From positions 124,001 through 188,000 of the forward strand of contig CAJXJW010000006.1 in the NCBI GenBank assembly GCA_913055625.1: a DNA stretch of 64,000 nucleotides, read 5' to 3'. The notes beneath the pieces were generated by a model. It worked only from the letters and a program-made list of their open reading frames with translations, did not search any database and was not told the origin of the DNA. Source of the stretch: an uncultured Pseudomonadota bacterium. Lineage in GTDB: Bacteria > Pseudomonadota > Gammaproteobacteria > Steroidobacterales > Woeseiaceae. Each line of letters starts with the position of its first letter. Positions within the stretch are counted from its first letter, which is position 1. A program made the translations under genes and the position numbers. Below, one piece after another: positions 8,273-16,401 of this stretch.

Positions 8273-9726
8273 GCGGGAGCCCGTCCGAACCGTGCGTAGC
8301 GACATTGAGTAACTTGCACCCGGACAGGCTGTTCCCGGCGGACCCGGGCGTTCGCGGCATCGCGCGCGGCCTGTATGCGCAGATTCGCGACCTGCCGATC
8401 ATCAGCCCTCACGGGCATACGGACCCCGCGTGGTTTGCCGCGAACGAAGCGTTCGGCAACGCCGCCGACCTCCTGCTGACGCCCGATCACTACCTGTTCC
8501 GGATGCTGGTCAGCCAGGGCGTGTCGCTCGATGACCTGGGCGTGCCGCGCGCCGACGGCAGCCGGCCCGACGGCGATCCCCGAGAGTGGTGGCGGACGTT
8601 CGCCGCGCACTACAGCCTGTTCGCGGCGACGCCGTCCAGAATGTGGCTGGACTGGGTATTCGAGGAAGTCTTCGAACTCCGGGAAACGCTGTCGGCGGCC
8701 AATGCCGACGCGTTCTACGACGTCATCGGCGAAAAACTGGCACAGCCGGCGTTTCGGCCGCGCGCATTGTTCGAGCGATTCAACATCGAACTCCTCGCGA
8801 CGACGGAGTCGCCGCTCGACGACCTTCGCCACCACCAGGCCATACGCGACAGTGGCTGGAAGGGCCGCGTGGTCACCGCCTACCGTCCCGATCCCGTCGT
8901 GGACCCCGAGTTCGCGGGTTTCGCCGACAACGTCGCGCGACTCGGCGAACTGGCCGGCGAGGATACGTCGACCTGGAAGGGCTACCTGGCGGCGCACCGC
9001 GCGCGCCGCGCGTTCTTCATGGCGGCGGGCGCAACGTCGACGGACCATGGCCACCCGACCTGCCGCACCGCCGACCTGTCGGCAGCGGAGGCGGAGCGGC
9101 TGTTCCGGCGTGTCCTCGAGCCCGGCGTAGCCGCGGAGGATGCGGAGTTGTTTCGCGCGCAGATGCTGACCGAGATGGCGGCGATGAGCCTGGACGACGG
9201 GCTGGTCATGCAGATTCACCCGGGGTCGTGCCGCAACCATTCCGCCTGGGTGTACGACCGTTACGGACGCGACAAGGGCTTCGATATCCCGATGCGCACC
9301 GACTACGTGCAGGCGTTGCGGCCGTTGCTCGGCAGGCATGGCATGGACCCGCGGCTCGACATCATCCTGTTTACGCTCGACGAAAGCGCTTACAGCCGGG
9401 AACTGGCGCCATTGGCCGGCGCGTACCCGTGCCTGAAACTGGGGCCGGCCTGGTGGTTCCACGATTCGCCAAACGGAATGCGGCGATTCCGTGACCTGAC
9501 CACGGAGACCGCCGGTTTTTTCAACACGGTCGGCTTCAACGACGACACGCGCGCGTTCCTGTCGATCCCGGCGCGGCACGACGTCGCCCGCCGGGTCGAT
9601 TGTGCGTTCCTCGCCGGCCTCGTTGCCGAGCATCGCCTGCCGGAAGACGAGGCGCACTCGATCGCGAAGAGCCTGGCCTACGACCTGCCGAAGCAGGCGT
9701 ACAAGCTGGAGGCCACTGCATGCTGA
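8257..9726 (+). CDS. uxaC: Uronate isomerase
   Basis: Amidohydrolase-superfamily isomerase converting D-glucuronate to D-fructuronate and D-galacturonate to D-tagaturonate. The metal-binding PHGHTDPAWFA motif near residue 51 replaces the HCHLPP of the E. coli enzyme; LKLGPAWWFHDSPNGMRRF and a conserved C-terminal helix complete the family pattern. As drawn (489 aa) the ATG overlaps kduD by 16 bases; a TTG at 8305 just before LSNLHPDRLFPADP is an alternative start. It provides the entry step for glucuronate freed from xylan by GH67. The stop overlaps the TRAP binding-protein gene by 7 bases. Confidence 0.93.
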   Translation: MARALSGSPSEPCVATLSNLHPDRLFPADPGVRGIARGLYAQIRDLPIISPHGHTDPAWFAANEAFGNAADLLLTPDHYLFRMLVSQGVSLDDLGVPRADGSRPDGDPREWWRTFAAHYSLFAATPSRMWLDWVFEEVFELRETLSAANADAFYDVIGEKLAQPAFRPRALFERFNIELLATTESPLDDLRHHQAIRDSGWKGRVVTAYRPDPVVDPEFAGFADNVARLGELAGEDTSTWKGYLAAHRARRAFFMAAGATSTDHGHPTCRTADLSAAEAERLFRRVLEPGVAAEDAELFRAQMLTEMAAMSLDDGLVMQIHPGSCRNHSAWVYDRYGRDKGFDIPMRTDYVQALRPLLGRHGMDPRLDIILFTLDESAYSRELAPLAGAYPCLKLGPAWWFHDSPNGMRRFRDLTTETAGFFNTVGFNDDTRAFLSIPARHDVARRVDCAFLAGLVAEHRLPEDEAHSIAKSLAYDLPKQAYKLEATAC

Positions 9727-10718
9727 CGCGACGCCAGATGCTGCTCGCCCCGTTGCTGCTGTCTGCCTGCGGCCGGCGCGACGGTCCCCGGCCGCTGTTT
9801 GCCGCGGACGCCCACCCCGACGAGTACCCGACGGTACAGGCGCTGTACGCCATCGACCGCCTGCTGGATGAGCGGACGAACGGCGAGATGCGTCTGCGGG
9901 TGTACGCGGGGGGGCAGATGGGTGCGGAAAAGGACACGCTGGAGATCACGATCTTCGGCGGGCTGGACCTGAACCGCGTCAACCTGGCGCCACTGAACTC
10001 GATCGTGCCCGAAACGGTGGTGCTCGCGCTGCCGTTCCTGTTCGAGTCGATTGCGCACGCCCGCCGCGTTTTTGACGGTGAGCCCGGCCGCCGCATACTC
10101 GAAAGGATGACGCCGCACGGGCTCAAAGGGCTGTGCTACTACGACTCCGGCGCGCGGTCGTTCTACAACACCCAGCGACCGATCCGGACACCCGATGACC
10201 TGCGCGGCCTCAAGATCCGGGTGCAGAACTCGGACATCTACGTGGCGATGGTACAGGCATTGGGCGCAAACCCGACCCCGATACCGTACGGCGAGGTCTA
10301 CCAGGCGCTGATCCAGGGCGTCGTGGACGGCGCCGAGAACAACTGGCCCTCGTACGAGAGTTCCCGGCACTTCGAGGTTGCGAAACATTACAGCCTGACA
10401 CGGCACGTGATGGCGCCGGAAGTTCTCGTCGCGTCGACACGCAGCTGGGACAAGATGACGGTCGAGGAGCAGGACACCCTGCTCGCCGCCGCGCGGGACT
10501 CGGTGCCCATCATGCGCGCAACCTGGGACAAGCGAGTGGCCGACTCCCGCAAGCGCGTCCTGGCGGCCGACGTGCAGCTCGTCGACGATGTCGAGCACAG
10601 TGCGTTTGCCGCCCTCATGCGCCCGGTGTGGGACCAGTTCGTCACGACGCCGGAGATGCAGGACCTCGTGGACTCGATCCGGTCGCTGGGGCAGGGGGAG
10701 AAGAATGACGACGACTGA
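9720..10718 (+). CDS. TRAP transporter solute-binding protein, DctP family (probable uronate binding)
   Basis: Periplasmic receptor, 332 aa, for a tripartite ATP-independent transporter. The N-terminus TRRQMLLAPLLLSAC combines a twin-arginine with a lipobox, so it is likely a lipoprotein, perhaps Tat-exported. The body carries the DctP pattern: YAGGQMGAEKDTLE, LKIRVQNSDIYVAMVQALGA and YGEVYQALIQGVVDGAENN. Position inside the uronate operon, between uxaC and uxuB and next to both membrane subunits, points to glucuronate/galacturonate as ligand (inference). The ATG at 9720 sits in the end of uxaC. Confidence 0.9.
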   Translation: MLTRRQMLLAPLLLSACGRRDGPRPLFAADAHPDEYPTVQALYAIDRLLDERTNGEMRLRVYAGGQMGAEKDTLEITIFGGLDLNRVNLAPLNSIVPETVVLALPFLFESIAHARRVFDGEPGRRILERMTPHGLKGLCYYDSGARSFYNTQRPIRTPDDLRGLKIRVQNSDIYVAMVQALGANPTPIPYGEVYQALIQGVVDGAENNWPSYESSRHFEVAKHYSLTRHVMAPEVLVASTRSWDKMTVEEQDTLLAAARDSVPIMRATWDKRVADSRKRVLAADVQLVDDVEHSAFAALMRPVWDQFVTTPEMQDLVDSIRSLGQGEKNDDD

Positions 10719-11208
10719 GCGCCCGACGGGCTTCAGCGCGCACACCAGTCGCCTGGTGCGCTGGTTTGCCTGCATCGGCCTGTTGATCATGACGGCCATC
10801 ATCGGCTGGCAGGTGTTCGCGCGCTATGTTCTCAACGCGAGCCCGGCATGGGCCGAGCAGGCTGCGCTGTTGCTGATGATCTGGTACGTGATGTTCGCGG
10901 CTGCGGCCGGCGTTCGCGAAGGGTTCCACATTCGCATCGGCGTCATCGAGAACGCGTTGCCGGCGCGGCTCCAGCGCATCGTTCGTTCACTGGGACACGC
11001 GCTCGTGGGGCTGTTCGGCGTGGCGATGGTCGTTTGGGGCGCGGAACTGGTCGGCGCGACCTGGGAACACGACATTCCGACACTGGGGCTGCCGCGCGGC
11101 GTGGCGTACGTACCGATGCCGCTGTCGGGCCTGCTGATCGCGCTGTTCTCGGTCGAGCACATCATCGCGACCTGGCGCGGCAGGGAGGTGCGCGACGCAT
11201 GGAACTAG
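10705..11208 (+). CDS. TRAP transporter small permease, DctQ family
   Basis: Small integral membrane subunit, 167 aa, with four predicted transmembrane helices (about 18-40, 48-70, 88-110, 130-152) and the family motif WQVFARYVLNASPAWAEQAALLLMIW. It bridges the DctP receptor and DctM channel in the inner membrane. The start overlaps dctP by 14 bases and its end overlaps dctM by 10 bases, so the three subunits are translated as a coupled set. Confidence 0.92.
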   Translation: MTTTERPTGFSAHTSRLVRWFACIGLLIMTAIIGWQVFARYVLNASPAWAEQAALLLMIWYVMFAAAAGVREGFHIRIGVIENALPARLQRIVRSLGHALVGLFGVAMVVWGAELVGATWEHDIPTLGLPRGVAYVPMPLSGLLIALFSVEHIIATWRGREVRDAWN

Positions 11209-12479
11209 GATTCCTGATCGGACTGCTGCTGTTCCTGCTCGTCATCGGCGTGCCGGTGGCGTTTGCGCTCGGCATTGCCTCTCTGGCGACATTCCTGATG
11301 CTCGACATCCCGCTCGTCGTCGCGTTCCAGCGCATGGCGGCGGGCATGAACGTCTTTGCACTGATGGCGATCCCCTTCTTCGTCTTCGCGGGCGACCTGA
11401 TGCACCGGGCGGGTATCGCGGAACGACTCATCCGCGTGGCGGATGCCGCGTTCGGCCGCATGCGCGGCGGCCTCGGCCAGGTCGATGTCGGCGCGTCGAT
11501 GTTGTTCGGCGCGGTATCGGGCTCCGCGATCGCGAGCGTGTCGGGCATTGGTTCCTCGCTGGTACCGATGATGCGGGACAAGGGCTACGATGCCGACTAC
11601 GCGGTCAACGTTTCGGTGACGTCCGCGATCACGGGCCTCCTGATACCGCCGTCGCACAACATGATCATCTACGCCGCGGCCGCAGGCGTCAGTATCTCGC
11701 TGGCCGACCTGTTCCTCGCGGGTATCGTGCCGGGCGTACTGACCGGCCTGCTGCTCATGCTGGTGGCCTGGGTCGTGGCCGTGAAGCGGAATTACCCGCG
11801 CGGTGCCTTCCCCGGCTTCCGCGCGTTCTTCGCGGCGTTCGCCGGTGCGCTGCCCGGCCTGATTGCGGCAGCCATCATCGTCGTCGGCGTGCTGTCCGGC
11901 GTCTTCACGCCGACGGAATCGTCCGGCATCGCCGTCATCTACACGCTGATCGTGGCGATCTTCGTGTATCGCTCTCTCGGCTGGACGCGTTTCGTGCAGG
12001 CGACGACGGCCGCAGTACGGACGACCGCGATGGTCATGATCATCATCGGCGCGGCCGCGGCGTTCGGCTGGCTCCTCGCGCTGCTGCAGGCGCCTGCACA
12101 GCTCGCCGACCTGCTGAAGAGCATCACCGAGAACCCGTTGCTGCTGCTGTTGTTGATTAACCTCGTATTGCTGCTGCTCGGCACGTTCATGGACATGGCG
12201 CCGCTGATCATCATCACGACGCCGATCTTCCTGCCCATGGCGCAGGAACTCGGGATGGACCCGGTGCAGTTCGGGATCATGCTACTGCTCAACCTCGGCA
12301 TCGGCCTCGTGACGCCGCCCGTCGGCTCCGTGCTGTTCGTCGGCTGCGCGGTCGGCAACATCCCGATCGAGCGCACGGTGCGCACGATCTGGCCGTTCTA
12401 CCTGGCCATGATCGTGTCGCTGGCCCTGATCATTTACGTGCCCGCCATTTCGCTGTGGCTACCGAGCCTGTTTCACTGA
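11199..12479 (+). CDS. TRAP transporter large permease, DctM family
   Basis: Sodium-coupled translocating subunit, 426 aa, with about 12 hydrophobic segments. Typical DctM sequences are present: FFVFAGDLMHRAGIAERL, GAVSGSAIASVSGIGS, GLLIPPSHNMIIYA and LGIGLVTPPVGSVLFVG. It works with the two preceding gene products to import probable uronates. The ATG at 11199 follows a GGAGG-like sequence within the small-subunit gene. The following uxuB gene starts inside its last codons. Confidence 0.94.
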   Translation: MELGFLIGLLLFLLVIGVPVAFALGIASLATFLMLDIPLVVAFQRMAAGMNVFALMAIPFFVFAGDLMHRAGIAERLIRVADAAFGRMRGGLGQVDVGASMLFGAVSGSAIASVSGIGSSLVPMMRDKGYDADYAVNVSVTSAITGLLIPPSHNMIIYAAAAGVSISLADLFLAGIVPGVLTGLLLMLVAWVVAVKRNYPRGAFPGFRAFFAAFAGALPGLIAAAIIVVGVLSGVFTPTESSGIAVIYTLIVAIFVYRSLGWTRFVQATTAAVRTTAMVMIIIGAAAAFGWLLALLQAPAQLADLLKSITENPLLLLLLINLVLLLLGTFMDMAPLIIITTPIFLPMAQELGMDPVQFGIMLLLNLGIGLVTPPVGSVLFVGCAVGNIPIERTVRTIWPFYLAMIVSLALIIYVPAISLWLPSLFH

Positions 12480-13963
12480 CGCAACCGCGACTGGGCCCGG
12501 CATCGCTGGACGCGCTCGACGCGCGCGTGCAGCGGCCGTCCTACGATCGCGCGACGGTCGGCTGCGGCATCGTGCATCTCGGTGTCGGGGCGTTCATGCG
12601 CGCGCACGTTGCGGTATATTGCGACGACGTGCTCCGGACCGGCGACGACTGGGGGATTGCCGGCGTCAGCCTGCGCAGGCCGGACGTCAGCCGGCAGCTC
12701 GCCCCGCAGGACTGCCTGTACACGGTCCGCATCGGCGCTGAATCGTCGGAGTACCGCCTGGTCGGATCGCTGCGGTCCATCGCCGTCGCGCCGGAGGACC
12801 CGGGGGCGACGGTCGACAGCCTCGCGTCGCCATCGACACGCGTCGTAACGATCACGGTCACCGAGAAGGGCTATTGCATCGATCCACACCGGGGCGGACT
12901 GGCGGCGGAGCACCCGGATATCGTCCACGACCTCGCTCATCCCGCCGAGCCGCGCAGTCTCGTTGGCCTGCTGTACGCGGCATGCCGCCAACGGCGCGAC
13001 CGCAGTGCGGGCGGCATTACGGTGCTCTCCTGCGACAATCTGCCATCGAACGGCGCGTTGCTGCGCCGCGCGGTTCTCGACTTCGCATCGCTGTCCGGCG
13101 GGGAACTCGGCGGATGGATCGAACGCAACGTCGCTTTCCCGTCCAGCATGATCGACCGTATCGTACCGGCGACGACGCCGGATGACATCGCGCAGGCTGC
13201 GTCGGAGACCGGGGTGGTGGACGAGGCGCTAGTCTGCACCGAGCCGTTCACGCAGTGGGTTATCGAGGATCAATTTGCGCGCGGACGTCCCCGTTGGGAA
13301 GACGCGGGCGCTCTGCTCGTGCCGGACGTCGCACCCTACGAGGCGGCAAAGCTCCGGTTGCTCAACGGCGCTCACTCCACGCTGGCGTACCTCGGGTACC
13401 TCGCCGGCTACCAGTACGTGCACGAGGTCATGGGTGACGCGGTGCTGTCCAGCTTCGTCGAGCGTATGATGGTCCATGAGATTTCACCGGTTACGCAAGA
13501 GCCGGCGGGCATGGAACACCGCGTGTACATCGCGCAGTTGCTCGAGCGCTTTCGCAATCCGTCGCTGCGGCACCGCACCTGGCAGATCGCCATGGACGGT
13601 TCACAGAAATTGCCGCAGCGGCTGCTGGCCTCCATCGGTGATCAGCGCGGGTCCGCGGGGCACGACGACGGGCTGTGCATCGCGGTCGCCGCGTGGATGC
13701 GCTACGTGCTCGGTACGGACGAGGAGGGCGGGCGCATCGACGTCAGTGACCCGCTCGCGGACACGTTCGCACAGATCGCCGCCGACTGCGGGGACGACAA
13801 TGCTGCTATCGTGGCGCGCTTTCTCGACATCGGCAGTGTCTTTCCTGTCGATCTCGCCGGCGACACGGCGTTTGCCGGGACGCTCGTGCGGCGCCTGGCT
13901 GAACTGAGACAATTCGGTGCGCGCGAAACCGCGCGCCGGTTCCTGGAGAATGAATCGACATGA
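12455..13963 (+). CDS. uxuB: Fructuronate reductase (D-mannonate oxidoreductase)
   Basis: Polyol-type long-chain dehydrogenase, 502 aa, reducing D-fructuronate to D-mannonate with NADH. HLGVGAFMRAH marks the nucleotide-binding N-terminus; VTEKGYC, SCDNLPSNG, MIDRIVPATTP, CTEPFTQWVIEDQF, KLRLLNGAHS and WQIAMDGSQKLPQRLL follow the E. coli UxuB sequence closely, favouring UxuB over the related tagaturonate reductase UxaB. It starts at GTG 12455, overlapping dctM by 25 bases, and its end forms an ATGA overlap with uxaA. Its product is the substrate of the ManD enzyme encoded at 29.1-30.3 kb. Confidence 0.92.
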   Translation: MATEPVSLTQPRLGPASLDALDARVQRPSYDRATVGCGIVHLGVGAFMRAHVAVYCDDVLRTGDDWGIAGVSLRRPDVSRQLAPQDCLYTVRIGAESSEYRLVGSLRSIAVAPEDPGATVDSLASPSTRVVTITVTEKGYCIDPHRGGLAAEHPDIVHDLAHPAEPRSLVGLLYAACRQRRDRSAGGITVLSCDNLPSNGALLRRAVLDFASLSGGELGGWIERNVAFPSSMIDRIVPATTPDDIAQAASETGVVDEALVCTEPFTQWVIEDQFARGRPRWEDAGALLVPDVAPYEAAKLRLLNGAHSTLAYLGYLAGYQYVHEVMGDAVLSSFVERMMVHEISPVTQEPAGMEHRVYIAQLLERFRNPSLRHRTWQIAMDGSQKLPQRLLASIGDQRGSAGHDDGLCIAVAAWMRYVLGTDEEGGRIDVSDPLADTFAQIAADCGDDNAAIVARFLDIGSVFPVDLAGDTAFAGTLVRRLAELRQFGARETARRFLENEST

Positions 13964-15465
13964 CGGCGCCCCGCCTGATACGCCTTCGCGACGAAGACAA
14001 CGTCGCCATCGTCCTGGCCGATATCGCGCCGGGCGAAACACTCGACGGCGGCGTGACGTCTGCCGAGGCGATCCCGCGCGGACACAAGATCGCGCTCGCG
14101 CCGATTTCGAAGGGCGATGCGATCCGAAAGCTCGGACAGACGATCGGCATGGCGAGCGCCCACATTGTGCCGGGCGCCCACGTGCACGTGCACAACATCG
14201 ACGCGAGCGAAAGCCCGCAGGCCGTCGCGACCGGCAGCAGCGCGTTTCCGGAGACGCCGGGCCGGCAGGTCTTTTCCGGCTACCGCCGGGCCGACGGACG
14301 CGTCGGTACCCGCAACTGCATCGGCGTCGTCGCCACCGTGAATTGTTCCGCGACGGTCGTCCGCGAGATCGTCGCGCGCTCGCGCGCGGCGCTGCCGGGC
14401 GACAGCCGCGTCGACGCGATCGTTCCAATCACGCACGCGACGGGCTGCGGCATGGCGTCCGGCGGAACCGGTATTCGTTTGTTGCAGCGGACATTGCGCG
14501 GCTTCATCGAGCACCCGAATTTCGCGGGTGTCATCGTGGTTGGCCTCGGCTGTGAGGGCAACGACCTCGCGTCCCTGCTCGAGGGTATTCCGACCGGCGG
14601 CGACGAACGTGTACGTGCGCTGTCCATCCAGCAGACCGGAGGCACGCGCGCGACCATCGAGGAGGGCTGCCGCCAGGTCGCTGAACTGGCGGAACTCGCG
14701 AACTCGGCGGAACGTGAAGACGTTCCGGTGTCGGCACTGACGCTGGGCCTGCAGTGCGGAGGTTCCGATGCGTTCTCGGCGGTAACCGCAAACCCGGCTC
14801 TCGGCTATGCCGCGGATCTGCTGGTCAAAGCCGGCGGCACGGTGATCCTCGCCGAAACGCCCGAGATACACGGCGCCGAAGGACTCCTGCTGCACCGCGC
14901 CACCAGCGGCGACGTGGCCGATGCGCTGAAGGCGCGCATTGCCTGGTGGCAGGACTACGTCGCACGCAACGACGCCAGCCTCAACAACAATCCCTCGCCG
15001 GGCAACATGGCGGGCGGCATCTCGACGATCTACGAGAAGTCGCTGGGCGCGGTCGCGAAGGGCGGTACGTCGCCGCTCGAGGGCGTGTTCGACTACGGGC
15101 AGCGCATCGACCGGCACGGCTTCGTCTTTATGGACAGTCCGGGCTACGACCCCTGTTCCGTAACGGGAGAGATCGCTTCCGGCGCGACGCTCGTGTGTTT
15201 CACGACCGGCCGCGGGTCCGTTTTCGGGGCGAAGCCGGTGCCGTCCGTGAAGCTCGCGACGAATTCGGCGATGGCGCAGCACATGATGGATGACATCGAC
15301 TTCGACTGCGGCCGGATCCTGGGCGGGGAGTTGGACCTCGCGGAAGCCGGCCGGCGCATCTACGACCTGCTTCTCGATGTGGCGAGTGGTACGGAAAGCG
15401 CCAGCGAGCGCAACGGTCTCGGCGACTTCGAGTTCGTACCCTGGCAGATCGGCGCGGTCCTGTAG
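13960..15465 (+). CDS. uxaA: Altronate dehydratase
   Basis: UxaA/GarD-type dehydratase, 501 aa, converting D-altronate to KDG in galacturonate breakdown. An N-terminal SAF-like domain (about 1-90, with HVHVHNI) is followed by the catalytic domain: GYRRADGRVGTRN, HATGCGMA, GLGCEGND, LQCGGSDAFSA and VTGEIASGATLVCFTTGRGS. It is last in the operon. The tagaturonate reductase needed to supply altronate is not in the window, so either it is elsewhere or UxuB is promiscuous. Confidence 0.93.
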   Translation: MTAPRLIRLRDEDNVAIVLADIAPGETLDGGVTSAEAIPRGHKIALAPISKGDAIRKLGQTIGMASAHIVPGAHVHVHNIDASESPQAVATGSSAFPETPGRQVFSGYRRADGRVGTRNCIGVVATVNCSATVVREIVARSRAALPGDSRVDAIVPITHATGCGMASGGTGIRLLQRTLRGFIEHPNFAGVIVVGLGCEGNDLASLLEGIPTGGDERVRALSIQQTGGTRATIEEGCRQVAELAELANSAEREDVPVSALTLGLQCGGSDAFSAVTANPALGYAADLLVKAGGTVILAETPEIHGAEGLLLHRATSGDVADALKARIAWWQDYVARNDASLNNNPSPGNMAGGISTIYEKSLGAVAKGGTSPLEGVFDYGQRIDRHGFVFMDSPGYDPCSVTGEIASGATLVCFTTGRGSVFGAKPVPSVKLATNSAMAQHMMDDIDFDCGRILGGELDLAEAGRRIYDLLLDVASGTESASERNGLGDFEFVPWQIGAVL

Positions 15466-15469
15466 CGTA

Positions 15470-15487
15470 GCGGCTGCGATCAGCCGC
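15470..15487. terminator. Stem-loop between convergent uxaA and hexR
   Basis: GCGGCTG and CAGCCGC form a perfect 7-bp stem around a CGAT loop in the 14-base gap between the two stop codons. It could serve as a bidirectional terminator, although no T-run follows on either strand. Confidence 0.45.
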
Positions 15488-16304
15488 GCTGCAGCGCATC
15501 CTTCGAGCGCCGCAGCCGGTCGACGGCGGCGTCGCCCATCGCCAGCGCGAGCGCGACCTGCAACGCATCGAGCAGTGCGAGCTGGGCCAGTCGCGAACTC
15601 ATCGGCGTGTACACGTTCGTATCTTCCGGCGCATGGCACGGCAGCAGGAAGCGGGCTGCGTCGGCAAGCGGCGTGCCGGGCTCCGTCAGAGCGACGGTGC
15701 AGGCGCCACGTTCGCCGGCGGTCGCTGCGGCGCGGGCGAGTTCCGCCCAGCGGCCAGAATGTGACGTGACGAGGAAAACGTCACCGGGTTCGGCGATCGC
15801 AGCATACTGCAGGATCGACGGTGAATCGGTGAGCGCGGTGCAGGGCAAGCCGAGCCGGAAGAACTTGTGCGACGCGTCGGCGGCCACGTGGCCTGACGCC
15901 CCCAACCCGGCGAACACGATCTGACGCGCGCGGGCCAGTGCATCGACCACGGCCTGGACCGGCATCGACGCGACCTGGGCACGGATTGCGAACAGTGCCT
16001 GGATGGACGCATCGACAACCTTGGTTGCGGCGTCGACCGGCGCATCGTCCGGCTGGACGTGATGATGCACGTAGGTGGCAGGGCGGCTGAGCGCCTCGGT
16101 CATCCGCGGCGCAAAGTCGCGGAAGCCGCGCAGTCCGAAGCGCCGACAGAAGCGGATGACGGTCGGCTCGCTGCTGCCGCTGGCCGCGGCGAGCTCGGCG
16201 AGACGCATGCGCGCAGCCCGGCGAGGGTGCTCGAGCACCCAGTCGGCGACGCGCCGCTCGGCCGGGCCGAGCGTTCCCCGACGCTGGGCGATCAGGTCCA
16301 GCAT
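15480..16304 (-). CDS. hexR: HexR-type RpiR-family transcriptional regulator
   Basis: Regulator of central carbon genes, 274 aa. An N-terminal RpiR helix-turn-helix (LAELAAASGSSEPTVIRFCRRFGL, about 37-60) is joined to a SIS sugar-isomerase domain (about 125-265; GLGASGHVAADASHKFFRLG, SHSGRWAELARAA) which in HexR senses KDPG. It is divergent from zwf-pgl-edd, the classic HexR target. One operator-like 15-mer overlaps its own start codon, implying autorepression and a very short or absent 5' leader. The N-terminus MLDLIAQRRGTLGPAERRVA matches the HexR family start, so a later start is unlikely. Confidence 0.88.
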   Translation of the reverse strand: MLDLIAQRRGTLGPAERRVADWVLEHPRRAARMRLAELAAASGSSEPTVIRFCRRFGLRGFRDFAPRMTEALSRPATYVHHHVQPDDAPVDAATKVVDASIQALFAIRAQVASMPVQAVVDALARARQIVFAGLGASGHVAADASHKFFRLGLPCTALTDSPSILQYAAIAEPGDVFLVTSHSGRWAELARAAATAGERGACTVALTEPGTPLADAARFLLPCHAPEDTNVYTPMSSRLAQLALLDALQVALALAMGDAAVDRLRRSKDALQRG

Positions 16305-16318
16305 GTAGGAAAATTACA
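16304..16318. promoter_or_regulatory. Candidate HexR operator 1
   Basis: TGTAGGAAAATTACA has TGTA and TACA arms separated by 7 bases, the spacing of the TGTAAT-TTT-ATTACA-type HexR boxes described in gammaproteobacteria. It overlaps the hexR start codon. Confidence 0.6.
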
Positions 16319-16366
16319 GAAATATGACAGGAATCGCGGCAAAGACTTGGCAAACCGTCGTCGAGA

Positions 16367-16381
16367 TGTAGTAAACTTACA
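16367..16381. promoter_or_regulatory. Candidate HexR operator 2
   Basis: TGTAGTAAACTTACA has the same TGTA-N7-TACA structure as operator 1 and ends 20 bases before zwf. It begins 63 bp after operator 1, about six DNA turns. A -35-like TTGGCA at 16347-16352 lies just upstream, so the box would cover the zwf -10 region. Confidence 0.65.
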
Positions 16382-16401
16382 CAAACTCCAGGAAACTGTC
16401 C

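Noticed and set aside
13702-15639. 645-codon open frame on the minus strand opposite uxuB/uxaA
   Set aside because: It is antisense to conserved uronate genes, with low-complexity Arg/Ala/Asp composition.
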